Source of the DNA: Acetobacter oryzoeni
Lineage (GTDB): Bacteria > Pseudomonadota > Alphaproteobacteria > Acetobacterales > Acetobacteraceae
Direction of reading: 5' to 3'
DNA: 64,000 nt
NCBI RefSeq assembly: GCF_004014775.2
Contig: NZ_CP042810.1
Span: 68,759-132,758 of the forward strand
A model generated the notes under the pieces. The model was not told the DNA's origin and did no database searches. It worked only from the letters and a program-made list of their open reading frames with translations. This document shows, piece by piece, positions 45,937 through 55,492 of this stretch (its first letter is position 1; every line of letters starts with the position of its first letter). Position numbers and translations under genes: made by a program.

Positions 45937-46670
45937 ATTTTCACGTCAATAAGAAAAAACATACTAGAATTGCAGGAAGATTTTAAATTAACTACTTTTC
46001 GATAAGCGCGAATTAGAATTTTTATAAACCTTGTGGACAAAGTCCAAATTCTTATTATGAACATAAATTCCTTACAGGAATAAGATCAATTTCTGAGGAA
46101 CTTTCGTCATACTTAGACATCACTATTAACTTTTGATTTATTTTTGGACTCTCTCCACAATGAAGGATCTGCGCGGGAATGTCCGTTATCCAATCCCGCA
46201 TTAACACATGTCTTTTTTAGTCAGAAATCAACAGGCATGACTATTTATCCGCATGCATCCTATCATACGAGCTTTCCATGAAGATCGACTTGCTCTTACT
46301 ACCCATAATAGCACGCCGCTTCCCTTTTCCTCGAGAGAATTAGCCCTGCGGATCGCAACGAAGAGCACAAAACCCTCACTGTTCGAGTTGCCGCACCAAA
46401 ATCAGCTACTAGTTCGTCGAACGGTACGTTAGAAACCTGAAATGAAAAACCAGAATCATTAAACAATGATCTTGTATTCCTCCAACTGTTGATTTCTAAC
46501 GAGTTTGTCACGATGATTACTCCCGTTAATTTAATGGGAATAAATACTCCGACATCAGTAAGATAATATCTGAATTCTCACTACGGCTTGTATGGATATC
46601 TCTAAGCTTACAAGACGTAGCGGATTCATCTAGAATTATGCGTCCTATTCGTAATAAATGAACGAACTTA
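45937..46670. other. Post-repA region with two iterons and a doubtful small gene
   Basis: An inverted iteron lies at 46032-46047 and a direct one at 46144-46159. A minus-strand frame of 70 codons (46299-46511, GTG start with GGGAG upstream) ends in VADFGAATRTVRVLCSSLRS, a possible small helical protein, but support is weak. Confidence 0.45.
46032..46159. repeat. Two distal iterons
   Basis: TGTGGACAAAGTCCAA (46032-46047) and TTGGACTCTCTCCACA (46144-46159) match the origin iterons in opposite orientations. They may take part in copy-number control by handcuffing. Confidence 0.8.
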
Positions 46671-47369
46671 TTAATCTTCATCAAGTAATGTTTGGATTTC
46701 TTTGAGACGAGTTCTTATTGCGATTAGCTGCTCAAGCATGTGCTTTCGGGTAGATTTTAATCGCCGCGCCTCAGTAGATAATGCAGCAAAATCAACATGC
46801 GAAATATTTCGTTTGATTGCTTTACGAAAAGCAATGATGGCAGACCTCGAAGTGTTTGGACCCACAAGACCTTGCTCGCGCGCAATATCGAGCTCGTCTG
46901 GTGCGAGTAAACTTAATTGGTAGGCGGCACTATATGAACCGGGCAAAGATGTCTCATCGAGACGGCCGGTATCTACAACGGTAGCAATGCGTCTAAATTG
47001 AGATGCAACAGGTTCTGAGAAAGGAAAAAATTCTTCGAAGCTTGATTTAAGTCGATTTTTTTCTTCTCGAGAAAAAAGTACGTTGTCGAGCGTATTTAAT
47101 GCCCGTCCAATCTCTAAGAATGAACGTGCAGCTCTTTCCCATGCAGCGTTAACGGCTCGTTGAGTTTCGAGAATAACGCGAATACGTGCTTGATCACTTG
47201 CTAGTTCGGTGCCAGAAAAAACGCTACTTATGGTCTCTAAGGTTTCTGACGATACAATAGTTAACTCGCGTAGCTCTTGGGGACGGGCATCGAATGCCGG
47301 CACTTCGTCTGCATCCAAATCCTGTAGAGCTCGTAGAGAAACGCCCCGCCTTGAAGTTGCTTTACTCAT
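46671..47369 (-). CDS. Plasmid partition protein, ParB-like partner
   Basis: About 232 aa from the ATG at 47369, which overlaps the parA stop (ATGA). It is not a canonical ParB. It is helical and charged, with RRGVSLRALQDLDADEVPAF at the start, a central QRAVNAAWERAARSFLEIGRAL part, and a C-terminal coiled coil (RLKSTRKHMLEQLIAIRTRL). Position and coupling to ParA identify it as the DNA-binding partner in the partition cassette. Homologues with this layout are frequent on plasmids of these bacteria (inference). Confidence 0.7.
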   Translation of the reverse strand: MSKATSRRGVSLRALQDLDADEVPAFDARPQELRELTIVSSETLETISSVFSGTELASDQARIRVILETQRAVNAAWERAARSFLEIGRALNTLDNVLFSREEKNRLKSSFEEFFPFSEPVASQFRRIATVVDTGRLDETSLPGSYSAAYQLSLLAPDELDIAREQGLVGPNTSRSAIIAFRKAIKRNISHVDFAALSTEARRLKSTRKHMLEQLIAIRTRLKEIQTLLDED

Positions 47370-48040
47370 AAATCCAACTCCTGTTTTAGGTATGCCCACA
47401 ACGCACCGAAAGCCTCAGCATTTTTCGGTTTACTTAGATCCATCACTCCAAGGCCTTTACCATTTGCTAAAGATATTTCTTCAGCTTGTGATATTTCTAT
47501 TGGACAGACTGGACCTACATTCATTAATTTTGAACGAATAGTCGCGTAGGAACGCGCACGTATATTAGCTCGATTAATAATAAAAGCCGCTTTTACATTA
47601 CTTTGTTTCAGATGTCGCATCCATGGAGCGACACTATCAAAGTCATCTTGGGTCTGTTGGCAAGGTACAAGAACGAAATCAGCCCCTTCACACAGTCCGA
47701 GAATCGCGGTCATATTAATTTCTATTGATGGCGGTGTATCAATAACAATAAAGTCAGCTGTAGAATCACACGCTTCTTTCAATGCGCCTCGCCAGTCATC
47801 TAGCATTACGCGACGCACTGGAATTTCCGAGACACCAGAGATTCCAGCTCTGACGCGTTCACGTCGCTCTGCCCAGGTGGCTAGAGTTGCTTGTTTATCC
47901 ATATCAAGACCGAGTACATTTTTTCCTGCCCTTGAAGCTAAAACCAAGATATTTCGTGACAAAGACGACTTACCTACTCCTCCTTTGGGAGAAGAGAGCA
48001 TTATTATAGATTGTCGGTGATTGTTTTTTGGCCTTACCAT
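47366..48040 (-). CDS. parA: ParA-family partition ATPase
   Basis: 224 aa, without the N-terminal DNA-binding domain of long ParAs. It shows the deviant Walker A SSPKGGVGKSSLSRN, GLDMDKQATLATWAERR, Walker B FIVIDTPPSIEINM and VLVPCQQTQDDFDS. It moves plasmids along the nucleoid together with its coupled partner. The 15-bp inverted repeat 100 bp upstream is the likely centromere or operator. Confidence 0.93.
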   Translation of the reverse strand: MVRPKNNHRQSIIMLSSPKGGVGKSSLSRNILVLASRAGKNVLGLDMDKQATLATWAERRERVRAGISGVSEIPVRRVMLDDWRGALKEACDSTADFIVIDTPPSIEINMTAILGLCEGADFVLVPCQQTQDDFDSVAPWMRHLKQSNVKAAFIINRANIRARSYATIRSKLMNVGPVCPIEISQAEEISLANGKGLGVMDLSKPKNAEAFGALWAYLKQELDL

Positions 48041-48139
48041 TGTGACCTCAGATCATGAGATAAAAACACGCTAAAAACGTGTAACCTAATTGCAGTATAC
48101 CCGCAAAACATAACGCAGGCAGATAGATATATCCAGAAT

Positions 48140-48170
48140 TTTTACGCCGTAAAAATTTTACGGCGTAAAA
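48140..48170. promoter_or_regulatory. 15-bp inverted repeat upstream of parA (putative parS/operator)
   Basis: TTTTACGCCGTAAAA, one base, TTTTACGGCGTAAAA. Perfect arms 100 bp before parA fit a partition site or the autoregulation operator of the cassette. Confidence 0.6.
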
Positions 48171-48455
48171 TAAAGCGGTCAAATATACCATACACCAGCC
48201 CTGAGTATGTGGCGCAAGTGGTTGGTGCTCGCCATGCTCGCCCGCTACGCGGTCTGTGCGTGGCTCCGCTCCTAGCGCAGGGCGCCGCACTTGCCCCACC
48301 CACTCCGGCCCGGTTGTCGGGAAAGTATCAAGGAGACGGAATAAGGAAAGAGTAAACACTCCCCGTCCTGCACTTGATCCCGACCAACCCAGCAATCAGG
48401 CCCCCGACCCTCAGAAGAGGTGTCGGGCGAAGCCGTTTGGACGGAGTGTGCCATC
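48171..48455. other. GC-rich leader of the methylase-helicase gene
   Basis: About 285 bp between parA and the divergent large gene. GC-rich with short dyads (GCTACGCGGT, GGCGCCGC). No gene is seen; it holds two divergent promoters. Confidence 0.35.
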
Positions 48456-51404
48456 ATGTCCATGTCTGTCTCGCAACTCAATCTGTTCGATACTACAGTG
48501 CTGTCAGGTGAACTTGCAGCCCTCTGGTCTCTGGAAGATGACCAGCCCATACCGGAAGTCTCGCTCCCCTCCCCTCAGACCTTCCGCATCCCGCAGCGGG
48601 ATTTTCGTCTAAATGGCGTACGTGGTCTGGCTCAAGGCTGGAAAGCGCGTGCAGAAGCAAACATCGCAGCGATCGCACTGCTCGCGACACTTGAACGTGA
48701 GGATCGGAACGCCACAGCAGCAGAGCAGGACGTGCTGGTCCGTCTTACGGGCTTTGGCGCTGGTGAACTGGCCAACAGCCTTTTCCAGCCAACAGGCAGA
48801 GAGGTACGCAAGGGATGGGAAAGTCTTGCCGCAGAACTTGAGCATCTAACGTCGGAGACAGAACGCGCCGGTCTGCAACGTGCTACCCAGTATGCCCATT
48901 ATACACCCGAACTGATCGTTCACTCGATGTGGGACATGGCCCTGCGTATGGGGTTTCTAGGCGGTTCAGTGCTTGAACCGGGGTGTGGCACGGGACTCTT
49001 CATCGCAGCCCGCCCAGAAAAACTCGACGGCAAGATCGCTTTTACCGGCATTGAGAACGACCCCATCACTGCCCGTATCGCGCGCAAGCTCTACCCGAAC
49101 CAATGGATCCGCAGTGAGGACTTCACGCGTGCCCAGCTCCCACAGGGCTATGATCTGGCGATTGGCAACCCTCCCTTCAGTAACCGCATGGTGCATGGTC
49201 GTGAGGGACTGGAGAGGCAGGGTCTGAGCCTCCATGATTTCTTCATCGCCCGTTCACTCGAAGTTCTGCGTCCAGGCGGGATCGCCCTGTTCGTAACCTC
49301 TCGTTACACACTGGACAAGACTGATCCGACAGCCCGACGGATCATTGGCGAGAGTGCTGACCTTCTTGGCGCCGTGCGCTTGCCTGAAGGCGCAATGCGG
49401 GACGCTGCCGGGACTGATGTCGTAGTCGATGTGCTGGCATTCCGCAAACGTGAACCTGGAGAAATGTCCTCCAGCGAACACTGGATTGAAACAGCCGAAG
49501 TTCCCGAGAGCGACCACGGAAATGGCTCGCTACTCGTAAACCGGTATTTCCTTGATCACCCGGATCAGGTTCTTGGCACACATGTCTGGACTACAACGCA
49601 GTTTGGTCCTGGCTACACCTGCGCGCCTCGTGCGGAGACTGAGCTAGATCTTCTTCTTCCGCAAGCCCTGAACCGGATCGCACTCAGCGTGCATTTCCGT
49701 CCCCCTCGCGAGGCCCGCATTGTCCGACCAGCCGGTGAGGGCGTCACTATTGGAACTGCAGCAAGTGGGGCTGATCTCAAGGAGGGAAGCTACTTTGTTG
49801 ATCGGGGTGTGCTGCACCAGATCATTGAGGGACAGGCCCAGATCGTACCGATCCGCAAGGCAGGACAGACAGAAGGGATTTTTGCCAAACATGCGCGGAT
49901 CATTCGTGCGCTGGTGCCCATCCGTGATGCCGCGCGCAGTGTATTGCGGGCGCAGATGCAGAACCTGCCTTACGGTCCTCAGCAGCGCACTCTGAAAAAG
50001 GCCTATCAGAGCTTCGTGCGTGAATTTGGGCCGATCAATCATACTCGCACCACGCTGCGCGAGAACCCCGAAACAGGCAAGACGCGCGAACCCCAGCGTC
50101 GTCCAAACCTGCAACCCTTTCTGGATGACCCTGACGTCTGGCTGGTTGCTTCGATCGAGGAGTATGACGAGCGCACGGATACGGGGCGCATGGGGCCGAT
50201 TTTCTCCGAGCGTGTCATTCATGCCCCAACAGAGCCGGAAATCCACGGAGCCCATGACGCACTGGCTGTATCGCTACGTGAAACGGGCCGGGTGGATCTG
50301 CCTCTCACTGCCGAATTGTTGGGACGGAGTGAAGCCGGTGCCTTGGCTGAACTGGGGGAGAGCATTTACCTCGATCCCGAACGCAGCGAGCAGGGCAGGG
50401 ACGTCTGGATCACGTCTGATGAGATGCTCTCAGGCGCCGTGCGAACCAAACTGGCTCTTGCACGCGAGGCCGCACATCATGATCAGCGGTATGCACGCAA
50501 TGTCAGCGCCCTTGAAGGCGTGCAGCCGCCGGATCTGCGTCCCTCTGAAATTACGGCCCGTCTGGGTGCGCCCTGGTTGCCCGTCACTGACATTGAGGAC
50601 TTCGTGCACGAGGTCATGGGGATTGAAACGACCATTCGTCATACCCCAGAGGTCGCATGCTGGAGTGTCAACCCTGCGCCATTCCTGTCACGCGCAGAAG
50701 CAACATCTGTCTGGGGCACGGAACGACGCAATGCGGCTGAACTTCTGGAGGACGCGCTGTCCCAGTCCATTCCCAAAATCTGGGATCACGGGCGCGATGA
50801 GAATGGCAATGACCGGCGCGAACTCAATACGCAGGAAACCGAGGCAGCCAAGGAAAAACTGGCGGCTATCAAGAGCGCGTTCGAAAAATGGGTCTGGGGG
50901 GATCCCGAGCGCTCGGACCGTCTCGTAAAGCTCTATAACGAGACCTACAATAACCTTGTGCCGCGTGCCTTTGATGGCAGTCATCTGCGTCTGCCTGGAG
51001 CGAGCAGTGTGATTACCCTGCGTGCTCATCAGAAGCGCGTGGTTTGGCGGATTATCGCTTCAGGACGCACCTACATGGCGCATGCCGTGGGAGTGGGGAA
51101 AACATTCTCCATGGCCGCGGCCGTCATGGAGCAGAAACGGCTTGGACTGATCAGCAAGGCCGTGATTGTGGTGCCAGGTCATTGCCTTGCACAGATGGCG
51201 CGTGAGTTTCTCATGCTTTATCCCACGGCACGGATCATGGTGGCCGACGAAACCAATTTCGTCAAAGCCAAACGCCAGCGTTTCATTGCCCGTGCGGCGA
51301 CAGAAAACTGGGACGCGACCAGTATCTTTTTTTCGAACTGGGTGGTGATAACAACCTTTATGAACCATACTCCACGAACAACCGCACGAGGCAAAGACGT
51401 GTAA
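48456..51404 (+). pseudogene. DarB-like N6-methylase/helicase, truncated
   Basis: The ATG at 48456 (with a GGACGGAG ribosome site) opens a frame of 982 codons. The N-terminal 320 residues are an adenine-methylase domain (EPGCGTGLFIAARP and the catalytic NPPF in DLAIGNPPFSNR). About 500 residues follow without a clear motif. A helicase start (LRAHQKRVVWRII, VGVGKTFSMAAAV Walker A, IVVPGHCLAQMA) then ends abruptly after ENWDA near 51316. The remaining 90 bp are out of context. Full-length relatives, plasmid antirestriction/DarB-type proteins, are about 1600 aa or more, so at least the whole helicase C-terminus is missing. The methylase part could still be made. Confidence 0.8.
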
Positions 51405-51880
51405 GAGACTGGTCTTTGATTGCAATGGGATCTGACTGGGAAGTCATGCGTCAACTCGTCACGTTTTCCGCTTCTTGTGAAGGCGGCGGTATGCGCTTCA
51501 GTGGTGCTTCTGATACTTCTGCTGAAACCTATATTCGCAAATGCCGGGCGACATTGGCTGGTGCTGTCTCGCCTGGACATCTCTTGCAGAAAATGAGCTG
51601 TGGGGTGTCGTTGCAAATTGCACGATCAGAAATTGAAGGCTCATCATGGCGGCAAGGAAATATCGAGAAGCTCACGACGCTTCTCGGCCCGTCTGGGAGC
51701 ACTGATAGGTATGAGTGGTATCTCAGACCTTTGCATGTCATCAAAGATGCCGCGGCCCTGTTGGCATACGGCGATATGGATGGGAGGCCAATTTACAACA
51801 TGGCAAGTGTCAGCGTGCTCAGTTCGTCCAAGGGGCCTCTGATGAAGGAATTACAGTCGCGGAACGCTGAATTGTTCTAG
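51317..51880 (+). pseudogene. Hypothetical protein, N-terminus lost at a recombination junction
   Basis: The frame of 51416-51880 stays open and protein-like upstream to the junction with the methylase-helicase: QYLFFELGGDNNLYEPYSTN, then RDWSLIAMGSDWEV. The true start therefore lay further upstream and has been replaced. The remaining protein (about 187 codons) has no recognised family. An internal ATG at 51416 or 51425 could still give a short product. Confidence 0.55.
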
Positions 51881-51892
51881 AGAACAGACGGT

Positions 51893-51922
51893 CCTGCCTG
51901 CATAGTCTGTTATGCAGGCAGG
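51893..51922. terminator. Perfect 12-bp stem hairpin
   Basis: CCTGCCTGCATA, six bases, TATGCAGGCAGG. It lies between convergent genes and could end both transcripts; a T run is lacking. Confidence 0.65.
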
Positions 51923-51933
51923 ATGCATCAGTC

Positions 51934-52131
51934 TTAAACCCTATCGCCTGCTTTCATCATGTAACGCCAGGCGATTACGGCACACACTGCTGAAGGAAGA
52001 ATCATCAATTTTGCCGTGATTGGGCAAGCATTACAAGCAGCTCCGATAGCGATGGTCCCAAAAAGCATTTCGAAGGTGCCGAAAATACCACCTTTAACCA
52101 TATCGCTTTGGTATTCTTGAAGACCCGTCAT
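51934..52131 (-). CDS. Small membrane protein
   Basis: 65 aa. Two hydrophobic helices are apparent (FEMLFGTIAIGAACNACPIT and LMILPSAVCAVIAWRYMM). It is the last of three consecutive minus-strand genes after MucR, 20 bp from the previous stop. Function is unknown; small double-helix proteins often belong to plasmid transfer or stability regions. Confidence 0.5.
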   Translation of the reverse strand: MTGLQEYQSDMVKGGIFGTFEMLFGTIAIGAACNACPITAKLMILPSAVCAVIAWRYMMKAGDRV

Positions 52132-52151
52132 GATTGTTTCTTTTCTTGCTG

Positions 52152-52346
52152 TTAATTAGGGGCCAGCGCCGAACAGACTGTCCGTCCCCCCACGCCATGC
52201 CGCCAGAAAGGCAGGAAGAATAAGTAAAAAAACGCGAGCAGTCCCTGCTTTCGTTCGCTAAACCAAAGCCAGGTGACGATGAAAACCACAACAGAATAAA
52301 GCAACAGAAATAAAAGTACGTTTATGCTCAGGCTATTACTGTCCAT
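52152..52346 (-). CDS. Small membrane protein
   Basis: 64 aa from the ATG at 52346 (GGA 10 bp upstream), overlapping the end of the MucR gene by 11 bp. It has two hydrophobic stretches, LLFLLLYSVVVFIVTWLWF and GLLAFFYLFFLPFW, with a positively charged loop between. It is probably an inner-membrane protein in an operon with MucR. No family is recognised. Confidence 0.55.
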   Translation of the reverse strand: MDSNSLSINVLLFLLLYSVVVFIVTWLWFSERKQGLLAFFYLFFLPFWRHGVGGRTVCSALAPN

Positions 52347-52914
52347 TTCTCGTTTTCCGACCGCGTGCCTTCCGGTCTGAGGGGATGTCTGCTTCACCTG
52401 ATGAGAGTGTCGCATTGGTGTCATTGCCACGTCGCCCCAGAGAGTTGCGCTTGGCAATGGCGGCCCGCTGTGCGGAATAGTTTGGGGCCACCATGGGATA
52501 TTCTGGGGGCAATCCCCAGCGTGCGCGGTACTCTTCAGGCGTCAGGTTGAAATGTCTCTGAAGGTAGGATTTCAGCATCTTTGTTTTCTTACCGTCCTCA
52601 AGACAGACGATATAATCGGGAAAGACCGAGCGCTTGATGGGGACCGCCGGTGTGCGGTCCTGAGATACGATTTTTTCGGGAGCTGGTGGTGCAGGTATGA
52701 CGTCAGGGACCGGCGCAACGGAAGGCCTTGCGGCTTTCTCTGGCTTTTCAGGAGCGGGTTGGGAGAGTGTATCGAGCGTCGCATAGACTGATCTGATCAG
52801 ATCTGGAAGGGCTTCAGCGCTGACCGTGTTGTTGCCAACGTAGGCTGATATGATTGTAACGGTCTGCTCCACCTTTTGTGTGTCAGGTTCGTGAACGGAT
52901 ACGGACTCTGTCAT
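52336..52914 (-). CDS. MucR/Ros-family transcriptional regulator (second copy)
   Basis: 192 aa from the ATG at 52914. A Pro/Ala-rich linker separates an N-terminal helical region (TVTIISAYVGNNTVSAEALPD) from the MucR core PAVPIKRSVFPDYIVCLEDGKK, then KMLKSYLQRHFNLTPEEYRARWGLP and YPMVAPNYSAQRAAIA. The core is highly similar to the gene at 22.1 kb. It probably represses transfer or surface genes on the plasmid, possibly together with chromosomal MucR. Confidence 0.92.
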   Translation of the reverse strand: MTESVSVHEPDTQKVEQTVTIISAYVGNNTVSAEALPDLIRSVYATLDTLSQPAPEKPEKAARPSVAPVPDVIPAPPAPEKIVSQDRTPAVPIKRSVFPDYIVCLEDGKKTKMLKSYLQRHFNLTPEEYRARWGLPPEYPMVAPNYSAQRAAIAKRNSLGRRGNDTNATLSSGEADIPSDRKARGRKTRNGQ

Positions 52915-53037
52915 TGCGCCTGTCTTTCTGTTATCTGAATGTCGTCTCAATAGTAAATCTCTGACCTGTAATGGAAAAACCCATTTAACATGTCGTAAAT
53001 CATAGGCAAGGTATTGCTGCTATCGCGTAAAGGGTGC

Positions 53038-53322
53038 TTAATCCGCCAACGATCCTTTGGTTTGGTTGTTGCATTTCATACAGGGCACGCCCTGCAGAAC
53101 ATGTGTTTTGTTCCGACGTTCAAGCCAGCCACTTTCCCAACCACAGCGGGCGCATGAAAACAGGGCAACGCATGTATTGCCCGGTTCGTAAATACAGCCG
53201 TGATCTCCAACATCACTCATGTGTGCCAGGTAGCGCCGTGGTGCGCGCGGCTTGCGGTATCCAAACAGATCGGCCTGACGACTGGATGCTCCTGACTGGG
53301 AGGAAGGCGTGTGTCTGTCCAT
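53038..53322 (-). CDS. Small zinc-ribbon-like protein
   Basis: 94 aa from the ATG at 53322. Two Cys pairs, CARCGW and CMKC, spaced about 25 residues apart suggest a zinc-binding module (FSCARCGWESGWLERRNKTH). Similar small phage/plasmid proteins exist with unknown roles. It starts 4 bp after the upstream gene's stop, so the two form an operon. Confidence 0.55.
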   Translation of the reverse strand: MDRHTPSSQSGASSRQADLFGYRKPRAPRRYLAHMSDVGDHGCIYEPGNTCVALFSCARCGWESGWLERRNKTHVLQGVPCMKCNNQTKGSLAD

Positions 53323-53326
53323 GAGG

Positions 53327-53680
53327 TTAGCCCATCCCTGAAAAAACAGCATAGTCCTTATCTTTGTGGATATCCATGCAGAGATCCATGATGAAGGCGA
53401 GCGTCTCATGCGATGTGGCAGGACCATCCAGCCAGTGCGCCTGCTTGTTTTCGGATACCAGAAGCCAGATCTGGAAGGCACAAGGTGTCGTGATGTAAAT
53501 GCCTATGCCCGCAAGGGCTGCCACAACAAGGTCCACTGTCGCAAGTTCATCACGAGGGGCAAAGCTGATCTCATCCGATCCCACTGCGTTCTGATGCGCG
53601 ATTTTGACAAGCTGTTCCAATGCCGATTGCAGATGCGTGGGAAACATGCTGTTGATCTGATCTCTATCGCTGATCATCAA
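53327..53680 (-). CDS. Hypothetical protein
   Basis: 117 aa, not recognised. Mostly helical, with a hydrophobic segment LVVAALAGIGIYITTPCAF that could be membrane-associated. It is the first gene of a two-gene unit with the zinc-ribbon-like protein. A TCGCAT box (53727-53735, reverse orientation) lies 47 bp upstream of its start, so it is probably part of the plasmid regulon. Confidence 0.5.
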   Translation of the reverse strand: MMISDRDQINSMFPTHLQSALEQLVKIAHQNAVGSDEISFAPRDELATVDLVVAALAGIGIYITTPCAFQIWLLVSENKQAHWLDGPATSHETLAFIMDLCMDIHKDKDYAVFSGMG

Positions 53681-53963
53681 CGAGGTCCTCTTCCTTTCAC
53701 GTCAGTATTGGACACTCTAGAAGGGCATTATGCGACCAGATAGGAAAATGACGGCTTTAATGTCATCGTGATTTTGCTGTCCGCTGACTGAAAGGTTGTG
53801 TGCTTTGTACATTTCCTTTCGCCGCAAGCCCTGTCCTCTGTGAAAAAGTGCCGAAAAGGCCCGGGGGCGCCCCTGTCGGGGTGCGTTCGCCCAGCATCTC
53901 TAGGCGGCAAAGCCGCCAAGAGATGTCGAGCCCCCTAAACGGGGTCTCGCCACTTTCGTGCTA
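53681..53963. other. Divergent region with hairpin and TCGCAT box
   Basis: It contains an ATTATGCGA box at 53727 and the hairpin at 53895-53925. No gene was found; the frame at 53728-53919 is not protein-like. Confidence 0.4.
53895..53925. repeat. Stem-loop upstream of small plasmid gene
   Basis: CATCTCT-A-GGCGGC, a three-base loop, GCCGCC-A-AGAGATG: two perfect stem blocks interrupted by an A-A mismatch. It could be a terminator, attenuator or protein-binding site. Confidence 0.5.
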
Positions 53964-54176
53964 ATGCTCAAGCGACAGGCCGCCCGCGAACTGTCCTCTG
54001 GCTTTACAAACGAAAACCGCGACGAAGATCGCATGGGCATTGATGGTCAGGCAAACCGCGCCGCCAAGGCTTATGCCGAATATTTCGGCTCCGAATGGAA
54101 GTCCTACAGCCGCAATTCCGTCCGCTCTCTTGACCGGCAGATTGCCGACGCACAGGCCGACGCCCTCGGTTTCTGA
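53964..54176 (+). CDS. Small conserved-type plasmid protein, unknown
   Basis: 70 aa. Contains RAAKAYAEYFGSEWKSYSRNSV, which looks like a compact helical module. It is followed at once by a good intrinsic terminator (54185-54209), which supports a real transcription unit. Start is the ATG at 53964 (a GTG two codons earlier is possible). No family is known to me. Confidence 0.5.
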   Translation: MLKRQAARELSSGFTNENRDEDRMGIDGQANRAAKAYAEYFGSEWKSYSRNSVRSLDRQIADAQADALGF

Positions 54177-54184
54177 TATGGCAA

Positions 54185-54209
54185 CCGGGCGGCTCCGCCG
54201 CCCGGTTTT
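54185..54209 (+). terminator. Rho-independent terminator
   Basis: CCGGGCGGC, TCC loop, GCCGCCCGG, then TTTT: a strong GC-rich stem 9 bp after the stop of the small gene. Confidence 0.85.
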
Positions 54210-54234
54210 CATCCTTCACACCGGAAAGAATTGG

Positions 54235-54537
54235 ATGGACACGAAACAGATTACAGACCGGGAGCGCCGCTTTCTGACCGCTATTCTCCCCCCAAGGCAG
54301 ACCCGGAAATCTCAGAAAGACAGGCTTAAGGCTCTTGCAAGGGCTTTCCAAACGACCGCACTCAGCATTTCAGGTGCGGGCATCATCACCCCACTTTTTA
54401 CGGGACAGGTGCATGTGAGTAGCCAAGGTATGATCTTGGCGGGCTGTATTGCCCTGATAGTCGAAACCATTTCCTTGCTCATTCTCGCCTTTATCCGCTA
54501 TCCTGAAGATGGAAAGGAGAACGCAGACCATGAATGA
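54235..54537 (+). CDS. Small membrane protein
   Basis: 100 aa from the ATG at 54235 (GGAAAG upstream). A basic N-terminus (RKSQKDRLKALARAF) precedes two hydrophobic helices, ALSISGAGIITPLF and LAGCIALIVETISLLILAFI. It overlaps the next small gene by 8 bp and is probably co-translated with it. Function is unknown. Confidence 0.55.
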   Translation: MDTKQITDRERRFLTAILPPRQTRKSQKDRLKALARAFQTTALSISGAGIITPLFTGQVHVSSQGMILAGCIALIVETISLLILAFIRYPEDGKENADHE

Positions 54538-54676
54538 TTTTATTTCTAACATGCTGCTGGTTGTTGTGCCTTTCTTGGGTGGGACACTCATTTTTGGTCT
54601 CGCTCTAGGCCCAATCCTGCGCCGCCTTAACAAATTGCGCGACAGGCTCGAAGCACAGGCTCCTCATAACCCATAA
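54530..54676 (+). CDS. Very small membrane protein
   Basis: 48 aa: one hydrophobic helix (MLLVVVPFLGGTLIFGLALG) and a basic tail (RRLNKLRDRLEAQ). The start lies within the end of the preceding membrane-protein gene (8-bp overlap, ATGAATGA). A terminator follows at 54683. The overlap and terminator support it as a real gene. Confidence 0.5.
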   Translation: MNDFISNMLLVVVPFLGGTLIFGLALGPILRRLNKLRDRLEAQAPHNP

Positions 54677-54682
54677 TCGCAA

Positions 54683-54705
54683 GGGCGGCCTCAGTGCCGC
54701 CTTTT
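54683..54705 (+). terminator. Rho-independent terminator
   Basis: GGCGGC / GCCGCC stem with a 6-base loop followed by TTTT, 8 bp after the stop of the very small membrane-protein gene. Confidence 0.75.
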
Positions 54706-55003
54706 CCTTGTCAGCCGGCAGTGCGTGGTGAAAAGGGGGCCAGCTGCGCTGGCCAACTATGAATGGTCGGAGCTGCGCCCCGGCAGCTCTTGGACTTTGG
54801 CCACGCTCTCCAGATCCAGTCTCCCTGAAACCTAGTCCTGCCAAGGCTCATGAAGGGCATCACTGCACCCATTGTCCTCTTCATGGATGACACGGTGCTG
54901 GGCACGACGCTCAGAATGTATCCGCTCTTATGGTTGCCGAAATCGCGTCCCGTGATGCCCATGTGCTGGTCCGGCTGGATGCGCTTCGCGGGAGGATGTC
55001 ATC
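54706..55003. other. Leader region before the hypothetical gene at 55.0 kb
   Basis: A short frame ending MVAEIASRDAHVLVRLDALR then a stop runs up to 54.. 55.0 kb and looks like the tail of a lost small gene. It is too short to annotate as a gene. Confidence 0.3.
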
Positions 55004-55420
55004 ATGAGTGCGCTTGTGCGCCAACTGGGGCGGACGGCCTTCCATATCGTGAATGGAACGCGGGTGCCTGGCTTTGCCAGGCACAACACGCTCGGGCGTT
55101 TTGAAGGGCTGCTGCTGGACATTCAGGAGGACCCGGAAGCCTTTGCTCTTTTTCGTTCCCTAGTGCCAGAGCATAACCCTACGCCTCATGATGTCGCCCG
55201 TGGTCTGGCTGACCTTGTCCCTTTGCGCTTCCAGTTGCGAGAGGATGATGCTTTCCGGCTTTTCTCCAGATCAGGCGCACTGGCCTTCATTGCTGCGCGT
55301 CGTGACGAAGCCCGTATCGAAGGGTTGCAGGGGCTGGCAGCGCCACTCTCTATCGCTGGTGCTGACTATATGGTGCACTACATGCGTGGTTGGGACGGTA
55401 GGACAGTCGGGCATCTCTGA
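55004..55420 (+). CDS. Hypothetical plasmid protein
   Basis: 138 aa with a good GGGAGG site 8 bp before the ATG. The text LGRTAFHIVNGTRVPGFARH, DPEAFALFRSLVPEH and ADLVPLRFQLREDDAFRLFS looks like a real compact protein. No family is recognised. It stands alone between small membrane genes and the decayed vapBC. Confidence 0.55.
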   Translation: MSALVRQLGRTAFHIVNGTRVPGFARHNTLGRFEGLLLDIQEDPEAFALFRSLVPEHNPTPHDVARGLADLVPLRFQLREDDAFRLFSRSGALAFIAARRDEARIEGLQGLAAPLSIAGADYMVHYMRGWDGRTVGHL

Positions 55421-55492
55421 GAGGACAATCAAATGTCTTGAGTTTTGAGAGTTTGGCATATACATTATGGGATATACGCATAGGAGACCCTT

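Noticed and set aside
46299..46511. 70-codon minus-strand frame after repA
   Set aside because: GTG start with GGGAG upstream is suggestive, but there is no family evidence; left inside the gap description.
53728..53919. 63-codon minus-strand frame
   Set aside because: Runs through the GC-rich hairpin and has no protein-like pattern.
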